Source: Antedon mediterranea
Lineage: Eukaryota; Echinodermata; Crinoidea; Comatulida; Antedonidae
Length of the DNA: 64,000 nucleotides
Assembly: GCF_964355755.1 (NCBI RefSeq)
Contig: NC_092677.1
Coordinates: 20,680,101-20,744,100 of the forward strand
Direction: 5' to 3'
Below, piece after piece: positions 34,751-48,296 of the stretch (position 1 is the first letter of the stretch; each line of letters opens with the position of its first letter). A program made the translations under genes and the position numbers. The notes under the pieces were generated by a model that was given only the letters and a program-made list of their open reading frames with translations, was not told where the DNA came from and did not search any database.

Positions 34751-36900
34751 TTGTGATTTTCGAAAAAACTTGTTAACATAAAAACACCAAAGTGCTCAGA
34801 AAAGCTTCAAATCGCATTTGGAGACGTTTTAAACCATTTTGTTCATTTCGATGAAACTTGGTTACACAAAAACATCAAAGAGCACAAAAGTATTTAGAAA
34901 CGTTTTAGACCATTTTGAGCATTCCGACAAAACTTTTTCACACAAAACATCAAAGTGTACAGAATAGCTTTAAATCGCATTTGGAGACGTTTTAGACCAT
35001 TTTGTAGTTTTCGAAAAAACTTGTTAACATAAAAACACAAAAGAGCTTCAAATCGCATTTGGAGACGTTTTAGACCCTTTTGTGCATTTCGATGAAACTT
35101 GGTTACACAAAAACATCAAAGTGCTTAAAATCACATTAGAAACCGTTTTAGACCATTTTGAGCATTTCGTTAAAACTTTTCACACAAAAACATCAAAGTC
35201 CACAAAATAGCTTAATATCGTATTCAAAAACGTTTTAGACCATTTTGAGCATTTCGAAAAAACTTTTTCACACAAAACATCAAAGTTTACAAAATAGCTT
35301 CAAATCGCATTTGGAGACGTTTTAGACCATTTTGTGCATTTCGATGAAACTTGGTTACACGAAAACATCAAAGTGTACAGAATAGCTTCAAATCGCATTA
35401 GAAACCGTTTTAGACCATTTTAAGCATTTCGAAAAAACTTTTTCACACAAAACATCAAAGTGTACAAAATAGCTTCAAATCGCATTTGGAGACGTTTTAG
35501 ACAATTTTGTGATTTTCGAAAAAACTTGTTTACATAAAAACACCAAAGTGCTTAGAAAAGCTTCAAATCGCATTTGGAGACGTTTTAAACCATTTTGTTC
35601 ATTTCGATGAAACTTGGTTACACAAAAACATCAAAGAGCACAAAAGTATTTAAAAACGTTTTAGACCATTTTGAGCATTCCGACAAAACTTTTTCACACA
35701 AAACATCAAAGTGTACAGAATAGCTTTAAATCGCATTTGGAGACGTTTTAGACCATTTTGTAGTTTTCGAAAAAACTTGTTAACATAAAAACACAAAAGA
35801 GCTTCAAATCGCATTTGGAGACGTTTTAGACCCTTTTGTGCATTTCGATGAAACTTGGTTACACAAAAACATCAAAGTGCTTAAAATCACATTAGAAACC
35901 GTTTTAGACCATTTTGAGCATTTCGTTAAAACTTTTCACACAAAAACATCAAAGTCCACAAAATAGCTTAATATCGTATTTAAAAACGTTTTAGACCATT
36001 TTGAGCATTTCGAAAAAACTTTTCCACACAAAACATCAAAGTTTACAAAATAGCTTCAAATCGCATTTGGAGACGTTTTAGACCATTTTGTGATTTTCGA
36101 AAAAATTTGTTAACATAAAAACACCAAAGTGCTCAGAATACCTTCAAATCGCATTTGGAGACGTTTTAGACCCTTTTGTGCATTTCGATGAAACTTGGTT
36201 ACACAAAAACATCAAAGTGCTTAAAATCACATTAGAAACCGTTTTAGACCATTTTGAGCATTTCGTTAAAATTTTTCACAGAAAAACATCAAAGAGCAAA
36301 AAATAGCTTAATATCGTATTTAAAAACGTTTTAGACCATTTTGAGCATTTCGACAAAACTTTTTCACACAAAACATCAAAGTGTACAGAATAGCTTCAAA
36401 TCGCATTTGGAGACGTTTTAACCCATTTTGAGCATTTCGATAAAATTTTACACACAAAAACATCAAAGTGCACAAAATAGCTTAATATGGTATTTAAAAA
36501 CGTTTTAGACCATTTTGAGCATTTCAACAAAACTTTTTCTCGCAAAACATCAAAGTGTACAGAATAGCTTCAAATCGCATTTGGAGACGTTTTAGACCAT
36601 TTTGTGCATTTCGATGAAACTTGGTTACACAAAAACATCAAAGTGCTTAAAATCACATTTTGAGCATTTCGTTAAAACTTTTCACACAAAAACATCAAAG
36701 TCCACAAAATAGCTTAATACCGTATTTAAAAACGTTTTAGACCATTTTGAGCATTTCGAAAAAACTTTTCCACACAAAACATCAAAGTTTACAAAATAGC
36801 TTCAAATCGCATTTGGAGACGTTTTAGACCATTTTGTGATTTTCGAAAAAACTTGTTAACATAAAAACACCAAAGTGCTCAGAATACCTTCAAATCGCAT
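34751..36900 (+). repeat. HOR-C copy 3
   Basis: Matches about 30443-32592 at offset 4,308 (30602 to 34910, 31358 to 35666, TTAATACCG at 32409 to 36717). It departs near 36900 into the unit with CGCATTTTGAG and the 5-bp deletion. It holds another empty transposon-type site at 35968-35971. Confidence 0.82.
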
Positions 36901-38715
36901 TTTGAGACGTTTTAGACCATTTTGTGATTTTCGAAAAAACAACATAAAAACACCAAAGTGCTCAGAATACCTTCAAATCGCATTTGGAGACGTTTTAGAC
37001 CATTTTGTGATTTTCGAAAAAACTTGTTAACATAAAAACACCAAAGTGCTCAGAATACCTTCAAATCGTATTTTGAGACGTTTTAGACAATTTTGTGATT
37101 TTCGAAAAAACTTGTTAACATAAAAACACCAAAGTGCTTAGAAAAGCTTCAAATCGCATTTGGAGGCGTTTTAGACCATTTTGTGCATTTCGATGAAACT
37201 TGGTTACACAAAAACATCAAAGTGTACAGAATAGCTTCAAATCGCATTAGAAACCGTTTTAGACCATTTTGAGCATTTCGACAAAACTTTTTCACACAAA
37301 ACAACAAAGTGTACAGAATAGCTTCAAATCGCATTTGGAGACGTTTTAACCCATTTTGAGCATTTCGATAAAATTTTACACACAAAAACATCAAAGTGCA
37401 CAAAATAGCTTAATATGGTATTTAAAAACGTTTTAGACCATTTTGAGCATTTCAACAAAACTTTTTCTCACAAAACATCAAAGTGTACAGAATAGCTTCA
37501 AATCGCATTTGGAGACGTTTTAGACCATTTTGTGCATTTCGATGAAACTTGGTTACACAAAAACATCAAAGTGCTTAAAATCACATTTTGAGCATTTCGT
37601 TAAAACTTTTCACACAAAAACATCAAAGTCCACAAAATAGCTTAATATCGTATTTAAAAACGTTTTAGACCATTTTGAGCATTTCGAAAAAACTTTTCCA
37701 CACAAAACATCAAAGTTTACAAAATAGCTTCAAATCGCATTTGGAGACGTTTTAGACCATTTTGTGATTTTCGAAAAAACTTGTTAACATAAAAACACCA
37801 AAGTGCTCAGAATACCTTCAAATCGCATTTGGAGACGTTTTAGACCCTTTTGTGCATTTCGATGAAACTTGGTTACACAAAAACATCAAAGTGCTTAAAA
37901 TCACATTAGAAACCGTTTTAGACCATTTTGAGCATTTCGTTAAAATTTTTCACAGAAAAACATCAAAGAGCAAAAAATAGCTTAATATCGTATTTAAAAA
38001 CGTTTTAGACCATTTTGAGCATTTCGACAAAACTTTTTCACACAAAACATCAAAGTGTACAGAATAGCTTCAAATCGCATTTGGAGACGTTTTAACCCAT
38101 TTTGAGCATTTCGATAAAATTTTACACACAAAAACATCAAAGTGCACAAAATAGCTTAATATGGTATTTAAAAACGTTTTAGACCATTTTGAGCATTTCA
38201 ACAAAACTTTTTCTCACAAAACATCAAAGTGTACAGAATAGCTTCAAATCGCATTTGGAGACGTTTTAGACTTTTTTGTGCATTTCGATGAAACTTGGTT
38301 ACACAAAAACATCAAAGTGCTTAAAATCACATTTTGAGCATTTCGTTAAAACTTTTCACACAAAAACATCAAAGTCCACAAAATAGCTTAATATCGTATT
38401 TAAAAACGTTTTAGACCATTTTGAGCATTTCGAAAAAACTTTTCCACACAAAACATCAAAGTTTACAAAATAGCTTCAAATCGCATTTGGAGACGTTTTA
38501 GACCATTTTGTGATTTTCGAAAAAACTTGATAACATAAAAACACCAAAGTTCTCAGAATACCTTCAAATCGTGTTTTGAGACGTTTTAGACCATTTTGTG
38601 ATTTTCGAAAAAACTTGTTAACATAAAAACACCAAAGTGCTCAGAATACCTTCACATCGCATTTTGAGACGTTTTAGACCATTTTGTGATTTTCGAAAAA
38701 ACTTGTTAACATAAA
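36901..38715 (+). repeat. Mixed satellite, partly block D/HOR-B-like
   Basis: 5-bp-deleted unit near 36940. Then units as in HOR-B (37290 onward, AAAACAACAAAGTG), followed by block D markers: ACTTTTTTGTGC near 38273 and ACTTGATAACATAAA near 38527. Satellite only. Confidence 0.7.
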
Positions 38716-39427
38716 AACACCAAAGTGCTCAGAAAAGCTTCAAATCGCAATTGGAGACGTTTTAAACCATTTTGTTCATTTCGATGAAACTTGGTTACAC
38801 AAAAACATCAAATTGCACAAAATGGCTTAATATGGTATGGGAAAACGTTTTAGACCATTTTGAACATTTCGAGAAAACTTTTTCACACAAAACTTCAAAG
38901 TGTACAGAATAGCTTCAAATCGCATTAGAAACCGTTTTAGACCATTTTGAGCATTTCGAAAAAAACTTTTTCACACAAAACATCAAAGTTTACAAAATAG
39001 CTTCAAATCGCATTTGGAGACGTTTTAGACCATTTTGTGATTTTCGAAAAAACTTGTTAACATAAAAACACCAAAGTGCTCAGAATACCTTCAAATCGCA
39101 TTTTGAGACGTTTTAGACCATTTTGTGATTTTCGAAAAAACTTTTTCACACAAAACATCAAAGTACTCAGAATACCTTCAAATCGCATTTGGAGACGTTT
39201 TAGACCATTTTGTGATTTTCGAAAAAACTTGTTAACATAAAAACACCAAAGTGCTCAGAAAAGCTTCAAATCGCATTTGGAGACGTTTTAGACAATTTTG
39301 TGATTTTCGAAAAAACTTGTTTACATAAAAACACCAAAGTGCTCAGAATAGCTTCCAATCGCATTTGGAGACGTTTTAGACCCTTTTGTGCATTTCGATG
39401 AAACTTGGTTATACAAAAACATCAAAG
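38716..39427 (+). repeat. 712-bp tandem duplication, copy 1
   Basis: Contains CGCAATTGGAGACGTTTTAAACC, TTAATATGGTATGGG, CATTTCGAGAAAAC and CGAAAAAAACTTTTTC (one extra A). The same set recurs 712 bp later (38761 to 39473). It ends in a chimeric unit near 39420, where GGTTATACAAAAACATCAAAGTGCT joins CAGAAAAGC. A further related copy begins near 51850. Confidence 0.8.
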
Positions 39428-40139
39428 TGCTCAGAAAAGCTTCAAATCGCAATTGGAGACGTTTTAAACCATTTTGTTCATTTCGATGAAACTTGGTTAC
39501 ACAAAAACATCAAATTGCACAAAATGGCTTAATATGGTATGGGAAAACGTTTTAGACCATTTTGAACATTTCGAGAAAACTTTTTCACACAAAACTTCAA
39601 AGTGTACAGAATAGCTTCAAATCGCATTAGAAACCGTTTTAGACCATTTTGAGCATTTCGAAAAAAACTTTTTCACACAAAACATCAAAGTTTACAAAAT
39701 AGCTTCAAATCGCATTTGGAGACGTTTTAGACCATTTTGTGATTTTCGAAAAAACTTGTTAACATAAAAACACCAAAGTGCTCAGAATACCTTCAAATCG
39801 CATTTTGAGACGTTTTAGACCATTTTGAGCATTTCGAAAAAACTTTTTCACACAAAACATCAAAGTGCTCAGAATACCTTCAAATCGCATTTGGAGACGT
39901 TTTAGACCATTTTGTGATTTTCGAAAAAACTTGTTAACATAAAAACACCAAAGTGCTCAGAATACCTTCAAATCGCATTTGGAGACGTTTTAGACCATTT
40001 TGTGATTTTCGAAAAAACTTGTTAACATAAAAACACCAAAGTGCTCAGAAAAGCTTCAAATCGCATTTGGAGACGTTTTAAACCATTTTGTTCATTTCGA
40101 TGAAACTTGGTTACACAAAAACATCAAAGAGCACAAAAG
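39428..40139 (+). repeat. 712-bp tandem duplication, copy 2
   Basis: Copy of 38716-39427. Both copies contain, near 39130 and 39838, an unusual hybrid unit in which CGAAAAAACTTTTTCACAC is followed by a TACTCAGAATACC or TGCTCAGAATACC ending. The flank just before it differs (TGATTTTCG against GAGCATTTCG), so the second copy has been edited. Confidence 0.72.
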
Positions 40140-42587
40140 TATTTAAAAACGTTTTAGACCATTTTGAGCATTCCGACAAAACTTTTTCACACAAAACATC
40201 AAAGTCCACAAAATAGCTTAATATCGTTTTCAAAAACGTTTTAGACCATTTTGAGCATTTCGAAAAAACTTTTTCACACAAAACATCAAAGTTTACAAAA
40301 TAGCTTCAAATCACTGTAGAAACCGTTTTAGACCATTTTGAGCATTTCGTTAAAATTTTTCACAGAAAAACATCAAAGAGCAAAAAATAGCTTAATATCG
40401 TATTTAAAAACGTTTTAGACCATTTTGAGCATTTCGACAAAACTTTTTCACACAAAACATCAAAGTGTACAGATAAGCTTCAAATCGCATTTGGAGACGT
40501 TTTAAACCATTTTGAGCATTTCGATAAAATTTTACACACAAAAACATCAAAGTGCACAAAATAGCTTAATATGGTATTTAAAAACGTTTTAGACCATTTT
40601 GAGCATTTCAACAAAACTTTTTCTCACAAAACATCAAAGTGTACAGAATAGCTTCAAATCGCATTTGGAGACGTTTTAGACCATTTTGTGCATTTCGATG
40701 AAACTTGGTTACACAAAAACATCAAAGTGCTTAAAATCACATTTTGAGCATTTCGTTAAAACTTTTCACACAAAAACATCAAAGTCCACAAAATAGCTTA
40801 ATATCGTATTTAAAAACGTTTTAGACCATTTTGAGCATTTCGAAAAAACTTTTTCACACAAAACATCAAAGTTTACAAAATAGCTTCAAATCGCATTTGG
40901 AGACGTTTTAGACCATTTTGTGATTTTCGAAAAAACTTGATAACATAAAAACACCAAAGTGCTCAGAATACCTTCAAATCGCATTTGTAGACGTTTTAGA
41001 CCATTTTGTGATTTTCGAAAAAACTTGTTAACATAAAAACACCAAAGTGCTTAGAAAAGCTTCAAATCGCATTTGAAGAGGTTTTAGACCATTTTGTGCA
41101 TTTCGATGAAACTTGGTTACACAAAAACATCAAAGTGCTTAAAATCACATTTTGAGCATTTCGTTAAAACTTTTCACACAAAAACATCAAAGTCCACAAA
41201 ATAGCTTAATATCGTATTTAAAAACGTTTTAGACCATTTTGAGCATTTCGAAAAAACTTTTCCACACAAAACATCAAAGTTTACAAAATAGCTTCAAATC
41301 GCATTTGGAGACGTTTTAGACCATTTTGTGATTTTCGAAAAAACTTGTTAACATAAAAACACCAAAGTGCTCAGAAAAGCTTACAATCGCATTTGGAGAC
41401 GTTTTAAACCATTTTGTTCATTTCGATGAAATTTGGTTACACAAAAACATCAAAGAGCACAAAAGTATTTAAAAACGTTTTAGACCATTTTGAGCATTCC
41501 GACAAAACTTTTTCACACAAAACATCAAAGTGTACAGAATAGCTTTAAATCGCATTTGGAGACGTTTTAGACCATTTTGTAGTTTTCGAAAAAACTTGTT
41601 AACATAAAAACACAAAAGAGCTTCAAATCGCATTTGGAGACGTTTTAGACCCTTTTGTGCATTTCGATGAAACTTGGTTACACAAAAACATCAAAGTGCT
41701 TAAAATCACATTAGAAACCGTTTTAGACCATTTTGAGCATTTCGTTAAAACTTTTCACACAAAAACATCAAAGTCCACAAAATAGCTTAATATCGTATTC
41801 AAAAACGTTTTAGACCATTTTGAGCATTTCGAAAAAACTTTTTCACACAAAACATCAAAGTTTACAAAATAGCTTCATATCGCATTTGGAGACGTTTTAG
41901 ACCATTTTGTGATTTTCGAAAAAACTTGTTAACATAAAAACACCAAAGTGCTCAGAATACCTTCAAATCGCATTTTGAGACGTTTTAGACCATTTTGTGA
42001 TTTTCGAAAAAACAACATAAAAACACCAAAGTGCTCAGAATACCTTCAAATCGCATTTTGAGACGTTTTAGACCATTTTGTGATTTTCGAAAAAACTTGT
42101 TAACATAAAAACACCAAAGTGCTCAGAATACCTTCAAATCGTGTTTTGAGACGTTTTAGACCATTTTGTGATTTTCAAAAAAACTTGTTAACATAAAAAC
42201 ACCAAAGTGCTTAGAAAAGCTTCAAATCGCATTTGGAGACGTTTTAGACCATTTTGTTCATTTCGATGAAACTTGGTTACACAAAAACATCAAAGAGCAC
42301 AAAAGATCTTAATATCGTATTTAAAAACGTTTTAGACCATTTTGAGCATTTCGAAAAAACTTTTTCACACAAAACATCAAAGTGTACAAAATAGCTTCAA
42401 ATCGCATTTTGAGACGTTTTAGACAATTTTGTGATTTTCGAAAAAACTTGTTTACATAAAAACACCAAAGTGCTTAGAAAAGCTTCAAATCGCATTTGGA
42501 GACGTTTTAAACCATTTTGTTCATTTCGATGAAACTTGGTTACACAAAAACATCAAAGAGCACAAAAGTATTTAAAAACGTTTTAGA
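40140..42587 (+). repeat. Mixed satellite with segment shared with 53491
   Basis: A chimeric unit at 40305-40325 (CTTCAAATCACTGTAGAAACC) opens a stretch to about 40800 that matches 53491-53990 at offset 13,175, including the rare GTACAGATAAGC at 40467 and 53642. The rest is units as in HOR-A and HOR-C, plus the 5-bp-deleted unit near 42013. No gene. Confidence 0.7.
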
Positions 42588-44989
42588 CCATTTTGAGCAT
42601 TCCGTCAAAACTTTTTCACACAAAACATCAAAGTGTACAGAATAGCTTTAAATCGCATTTGGAGACGTTTTAGACCATTTTGTAGTTTTCGAAAAAACTT
42701 GTTAACATAAAAACACAAAAGAGCTTCAAATCGCATTTGGAGACGTTTTAGACCCTTTTGTGCATTTCGATGAAACTTGGTTACACAAAAACATCAAAGT
42801 GCTTAAAATCACATTAGAAACCGTTTTAGACCATTTTGAGCATTTCGTTAAAACTTTTCACACAAAAACATCAAAGTCCACAAAATAGCTTAATATCGTA
42901 TTTAAAAACGTTTTAGACCATTTTGAGCATTTCGAAAAAACTTTTCCACACAAAACATCAAAGTTTACAAAATAGCTTCAAATCGCATTTGGAGACGTTT
43001 TAGACCATTTTGTGATTTTCGTAAAAACTTGTTAACATAAAAACACCAAAGTGCTTAGAAAAGCTTCAAATCGCATTTGGAGACGTTTTAGACCATTTTG
43101 TGCATTTCGATGAAACTTGGTTACACAAAAACATCAAAGTGCTTAAAATCACATTTTGAACATTTCGTTAAAAGTTTTCACACAAAAACATCAAAGAGTA
43201 AAAAATAGCTTAATATCGTATTTAAAAACGTTTTAGACCATTTTGAGCATTTCGAAAAAACTTTTCCACACAAAACATCAAAGTTTACAAAATAGCTTCA
43301 AATCGCATTTGGAGACGTTTTAGACCATTTTGTGATTTTCGAAAAAACTTGTTAACATAAAAACACCAAAGTGCTCAGAATACCTTCAAATCGCATTTGG
43401 AGACGTTTTAGACCATTTTGTGATTTTCGAAAAAACTTGTTAACATAAAAACACCAAGTGCTCAGAAAAGCTTCAAATCGCATTTGGAGACGTTTTAAAC
43501 CATTTTGTTCATTTCGATGAAACTTGGTTACACAAAAACATCAAAGAGCACAAAAGTATTTAAAAACGTTTTAGACCATTTTGAGCATTCCGACAAAACT
43601 TTTTCACACAAAACTTCAAAGTGTACAGAATAGCTTTAAATCGCATTTGGAGACGTTTTAGACCATTTTGTAGTTTTCGAAAAAACTTGTTAACATAAAA
43701 ACACAAAAGAGCTTCAAATCGCATTTGGAGACGTTTTAGACCCTTTTGTGCATTTCGATGAAACTTGGTTACACAAAAACATCAAAGTGCTTAAAATCAC
43801 ATTAGAAACCGTTTTAGACCATTTTGAGCATTTCGTTAAAACTTTTAACACAAAAACATCAAAGTCCACAAAATAGCTTAATATCGTATTTAAAAACGTT
43901 TTAGACAATTTTGAGCATTTCGAAAAAACTTTTTCACACAAAACATCAAAGTTTACAAAATAGCTTCAAATCGCATTTGGAGACGTTTTAGACCATTTTG
44001 TGATTTTCGAAAAAACTTGTTAACATAAAAACACCAAAGTGCTCAGAATACCTTCAAATCGCATTTTGAGACGTTTTAGACCATTTTGTTCATTTCGATG
44101 AAACAAAAACACAAAAACATCAAATTGCACAAAATGGCTTAATATGATATGGGAAAACGTTTTAGACCATTTTGAACATTTCGTTAAAAGTTTTCACACA
44201 AAAACATCAAAGTCCACAAAATAGCTTAATATCGTATTTAAAAACGTTTTAGACCATTTTGAGCATTTCGAAAAAACTTTTCCACACAAAACATCAAAGT
44301 TTACAAAATAGCTTCAAATCGCATTTGGAGACGTTTTAGACCATTTTGTGATTTTCGAAAAAACTTGTTAACATAAAAACACAAAAGTGCTCAGAATACC
44401 TTCAAATCGCATTTGGAGACGTTTTAGACCATTTTGTGATTTTCGAAAAAACTTGTTTACATAAAAACACCAAAGTGCTTAGAAAAGCTTCAAATCGCAT
44501 TTGGAGACGTTTTAAACCATTTTGTTCATTTCGATGAAACTTGGTTACACAAAAACATCAAAGAGCACAAAAGTATTTAAAAACGTTTTAGACCATTTTG
44601 AGCATTCCGACAAAACTTTTTCACACAAAACATCAAAGTGTACAGAATAGCTTTAAATCGCATTTGGAGACGTTTTAGACCATTTTGTAGTTTTCGAAAA
44701 AACTTGTTAACATAAAAACACAAAAGAGCTTCAAATCGCATTTGGAGACGTTTTAGACCCTTTTGTGCATTTCGATGAAACTTGGTTACACAAAAACATC
44801 AAAGTGCTTAAAATCACATTAGAAACCGTTTTAGACCATTTTGAGCATTTCGTTAAAACTTTTCACACAAAAACATCAAAGTCCACAAAATAGCTTAATA
44901 TCGTATTCAAAAACGTTTTAGACCATTTTGAGCATTTCGAAAAAACTTTTTCACACAAAACATCAAAGTTTACAAAATAGCTTCAAATC
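42588..44989 (+). repeat. HOR-A-like and mixed satellite
   Basis: Starts with CCATTTTGAGCATTCCGTC as at 1 and 6753. It then jumps after about 300 bp to sequence like 1450-1950 of HOR-A. Further GCATTCCGAC anchors follow at about 43586 and 44607. One ACACCAAGTGC (one A short) lies near 43452. Satellite only. Confidence 0.7.
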
Positions 44990-47900
44990 GCATTTGGAGA
45001 CGTTTTAGACCATTTTGTGATTTTCGAAAAAACTTGTTAACATAAAAACACCAAAGTGCTCAGAATACCTTCAAATCGCATTTTGAGACGTTTTAGACCA
45101 TTTTGTGATTTTCGAAAAAACAACATAAAAACACCAAAGTGCTCAGAATACCTTCAAATCGCATTTGGAGACGTTTTAGACCATTTTGTGATTTTGGAAA
45201 AAACTTGTTAACATAAAAACACCAAAGTGCTCAGAATACCTTCAAATCGTATTTTGAGACGTTTTAGACAATTTTGTGATTTTCGAAAAAACTTGTTAAC
45301 ATAAAAACACCAAAGTGCTTAGAAAAGCTTCAAATCGCATTTGGAGACGTTTTAGACCATTTTGTGCATTTCGATGAAACTTGGTTACACAAAAACATCA
45401 AAGTGTACAGAATAGCTTCAAATCGCATTAGAAACCGTTTTAGACCATTTTGAGCATTTCGAAAAAACTTTTTCACACAAAACATCAAAGTGTACAAAAT
45501 AGCTTCAAATCGCATTTGGAGACGTTTTAGACAATTTTGTGATTTTCGAAAAAACTTGTTTACATAAAAACACCAAAGTGCTAAGAATAGCTTCCAATCG
45601 CATTTGGAGACGTTTTAGACCCTTTTGTGCATTTCGATGAAACTTGGTTACACAAAAACATCAAAGTGCTTAAAATCACATTAGAAACCGTTTTAGACCA
45701 TTTTGAGCATTTCGTTAAAATTTTTCACAGAAAAACATCAAAGAGCAAAAAATAGCTTAATATCGTATTTAAAAACGTTTTAGACCATTTTGAGCATTTC
45801 GACAAAACTTTTTCACACAAAACATCAAAGTGTACAGAATAGCTTCAAATCGCATTTGGAGACGTTTTAACCCATTTTGAGCATTTCGATAAAATTTTAC
45901 ACACAAAAACATCAAAGTGCACAAAATAGCTTAATATGGTATTTAAAAACGTTTTAGAACATTTTGAGCATTTCAACAAAACTTTTTCTCACAAAACATC
46001 AAAGTGTACAGAATAGCTTCAAATCGCATTTGGAGACGTTTTAGACCATTTTGTGCATTTCGATGAAACTTGGTTACACAAAAACATCAAAGTGCTTAAA
46101 ATCACATTTTGAGCATTTCGTTAAAACTTTTCACACAAAAACATCAAAGAGTAAAAAATAGCTTAATATCGTATTTAAAAACGTTTTAGACCATTTTGAG
46201 CATTTCGACAAAATTTTTTCACACAAAACATCAAAGTGTACAGAATAGCTTTAAATCGCATTTGGAGACGTTTTAGACCATTTTGTTAATTTCGATGAAA
46301 CAAAAACACAAAAACATCAAATTGCACAAAATGGCTTAATATGATATGGGAAAACGTTTTAGACCATTTTGAACATTTCGTTAAAAGTTTTCACACAAAA
46401 ACATCAAAGTCCACAAAATAGCTTAATATCGTATTTAAAAACGTTTTAGACCATTTTGAGCATTTCGAAAAAACTTTTTCACACAAAACATCAAAGTTTA
46501 CAAAATAGCTTCAAATCGCATTTGGAGACGTTTTAGACCATTTTGTGATTTTCGAAAAAACTTGTTAACATAAAAACACCAAAGTGCTCAGAATACCTTC
46601 AAATCGCATTTTGAGACGTTTTAGACCATTTTGTGATTTTCGAAAAAACTTGTTAATATAAAAACACCAAAGTGCTCAGAATACCTTCAAATCGTGTTTT
46701 GAGACGTTTTAGACCCTTTTGTGATTTTCGAAAAAACTTGTTAACATAAAAACACCAAAGTGCTCAGAATACCTTCAAATCGAATTTTGAGACGTTTTAG
46801 ACCATTTTGTGATTTTCGAAAAAACTTGTTAACATAAAAACACCAAAGTGCTCAGAATACCTTCAAATCGTGTTTTGAGACGTTTTAGACCATTTTGTGA
46901 TTTTCGAAAAAACTTGTTAACATAAAAACACCAAAGTGCTTAGAAAAGCTTCAAATCGCATTTGGAGACGTTTTAGACCATTTTGTTCATTTCGATGAAA
47001 CTTGGTTACACAAAAACATCAAAGAGCACAAAAGATCTTAATATCGTAATTAAAAACGTTTTAGACCATTTTGAGCATTTCGAAAAAACTTTTTCACACA
47101 AAACATCAAAGTGTACAAAATAGCTTCAAATCGCATTTTGAGACGTTTTAGACAATTTTGTGATTTTCGAAAAAACTTGTTTACATAAAAACACCAAAGT
47201 GCTTAGAAAAGCTTCAAATCGCATTTGGAGACGTTTTAGACCATTTTGTGCATTTCGATGAAACTTGGTTACACAAAAACATCAAAGTGCTTAAAATCAC
47301 ATTTTGAGCATTTCGTTAAAACTTTTCACACAAAAACATCAAAGTCCACAAAATAGCTTAATATCGTATTTAAAAACGTTTTAGACCATTTTGAGCATTT
47401 CGAAAAAACTTTTCCACACAAAACATCAAAGTTTACAAAATAGCTTCAAATCGCATTTGGAGACGTTTTAGACCATTTTGTGATTTTCGAAAAAACTTGA
47501 TAACATAAAAACACCAAAGTGCTCAGAATACCTTCAAATCGTGTTTTGAGACGTTTTAGACCATTTTGTAATTTTCGAAAAAACTTGTTAACATAAAAAC
47601 ACCAAAGTGCTCAGAATACCTTCACATCGCATTTTGAGACGTTTTAGACCATTTTGTGATTTTCGAAAAAACTTGTTAACATAAAAACACCAAAGTGCTT
47701 AGAAAAGCTTGAAATCGCATTTGGAGACGTTTTAGACCATTTTGTGCATTTCGATGAAACTTGGTTACACAAAAACATCAAAGTGCTTAAAATCACATTT
47801 TGAGCATTTCGTTAAAACTTTTCACACAAAAACATCAAAGAGTAAAAAATAGCTTAATATCGTATTTAAAAACGTTTTAGACCATTTTGAGCATTTCGAC

Positions 47901-48296
47901 AAAATTTTTTCACACAAAACATCAAAGTGTACAGAATAGCTTTAAATCGCATTTGGAGACGTTTTAGACCATTTTGTTCATTTCGATGAAACAAAAACAC
48001 AAAAACATCAAATTGCACAAAATGGCTTAATATGATATGGGAAAACGTTTTAGACCATTTTGAACATTTCGTTAAAAGTTTTCACAAAAAAACATCAAAG
48101 TCCAAAAAATAGCTTAATATCGTATTTAAAAACGTTTTAGACAATTTTGAGCATTTCGAAAAAACTTTTTCACACAAAACATCAAAGTTTACAAAATAGC
48201 TTCAAATCGCATTTGGAGACGTTTTAGACCATTTTGTGATTTTCGAAAAAACTTGTTAACATAAAAACACCAAAGTGCTCAGAATACCTTCAAATC
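44990..48296 (+). repeat. HOR-E copy 1 (3,307 bp)
   Basis: Repeated at 48297-51604. Shared private markers are ATTTTGGAAAAAACTTG near 45190/48500, TTAATATAAAAACACC near 46653/49961, ATCGAATTTTGAG near 46781/50089, ATCGTAATTAAAAACG near 47042/50350 and TCCAAAAAATAGC near 48101/51409. It includes a short run of the CGCA/CGTG dimer. Confidence 0.88.
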
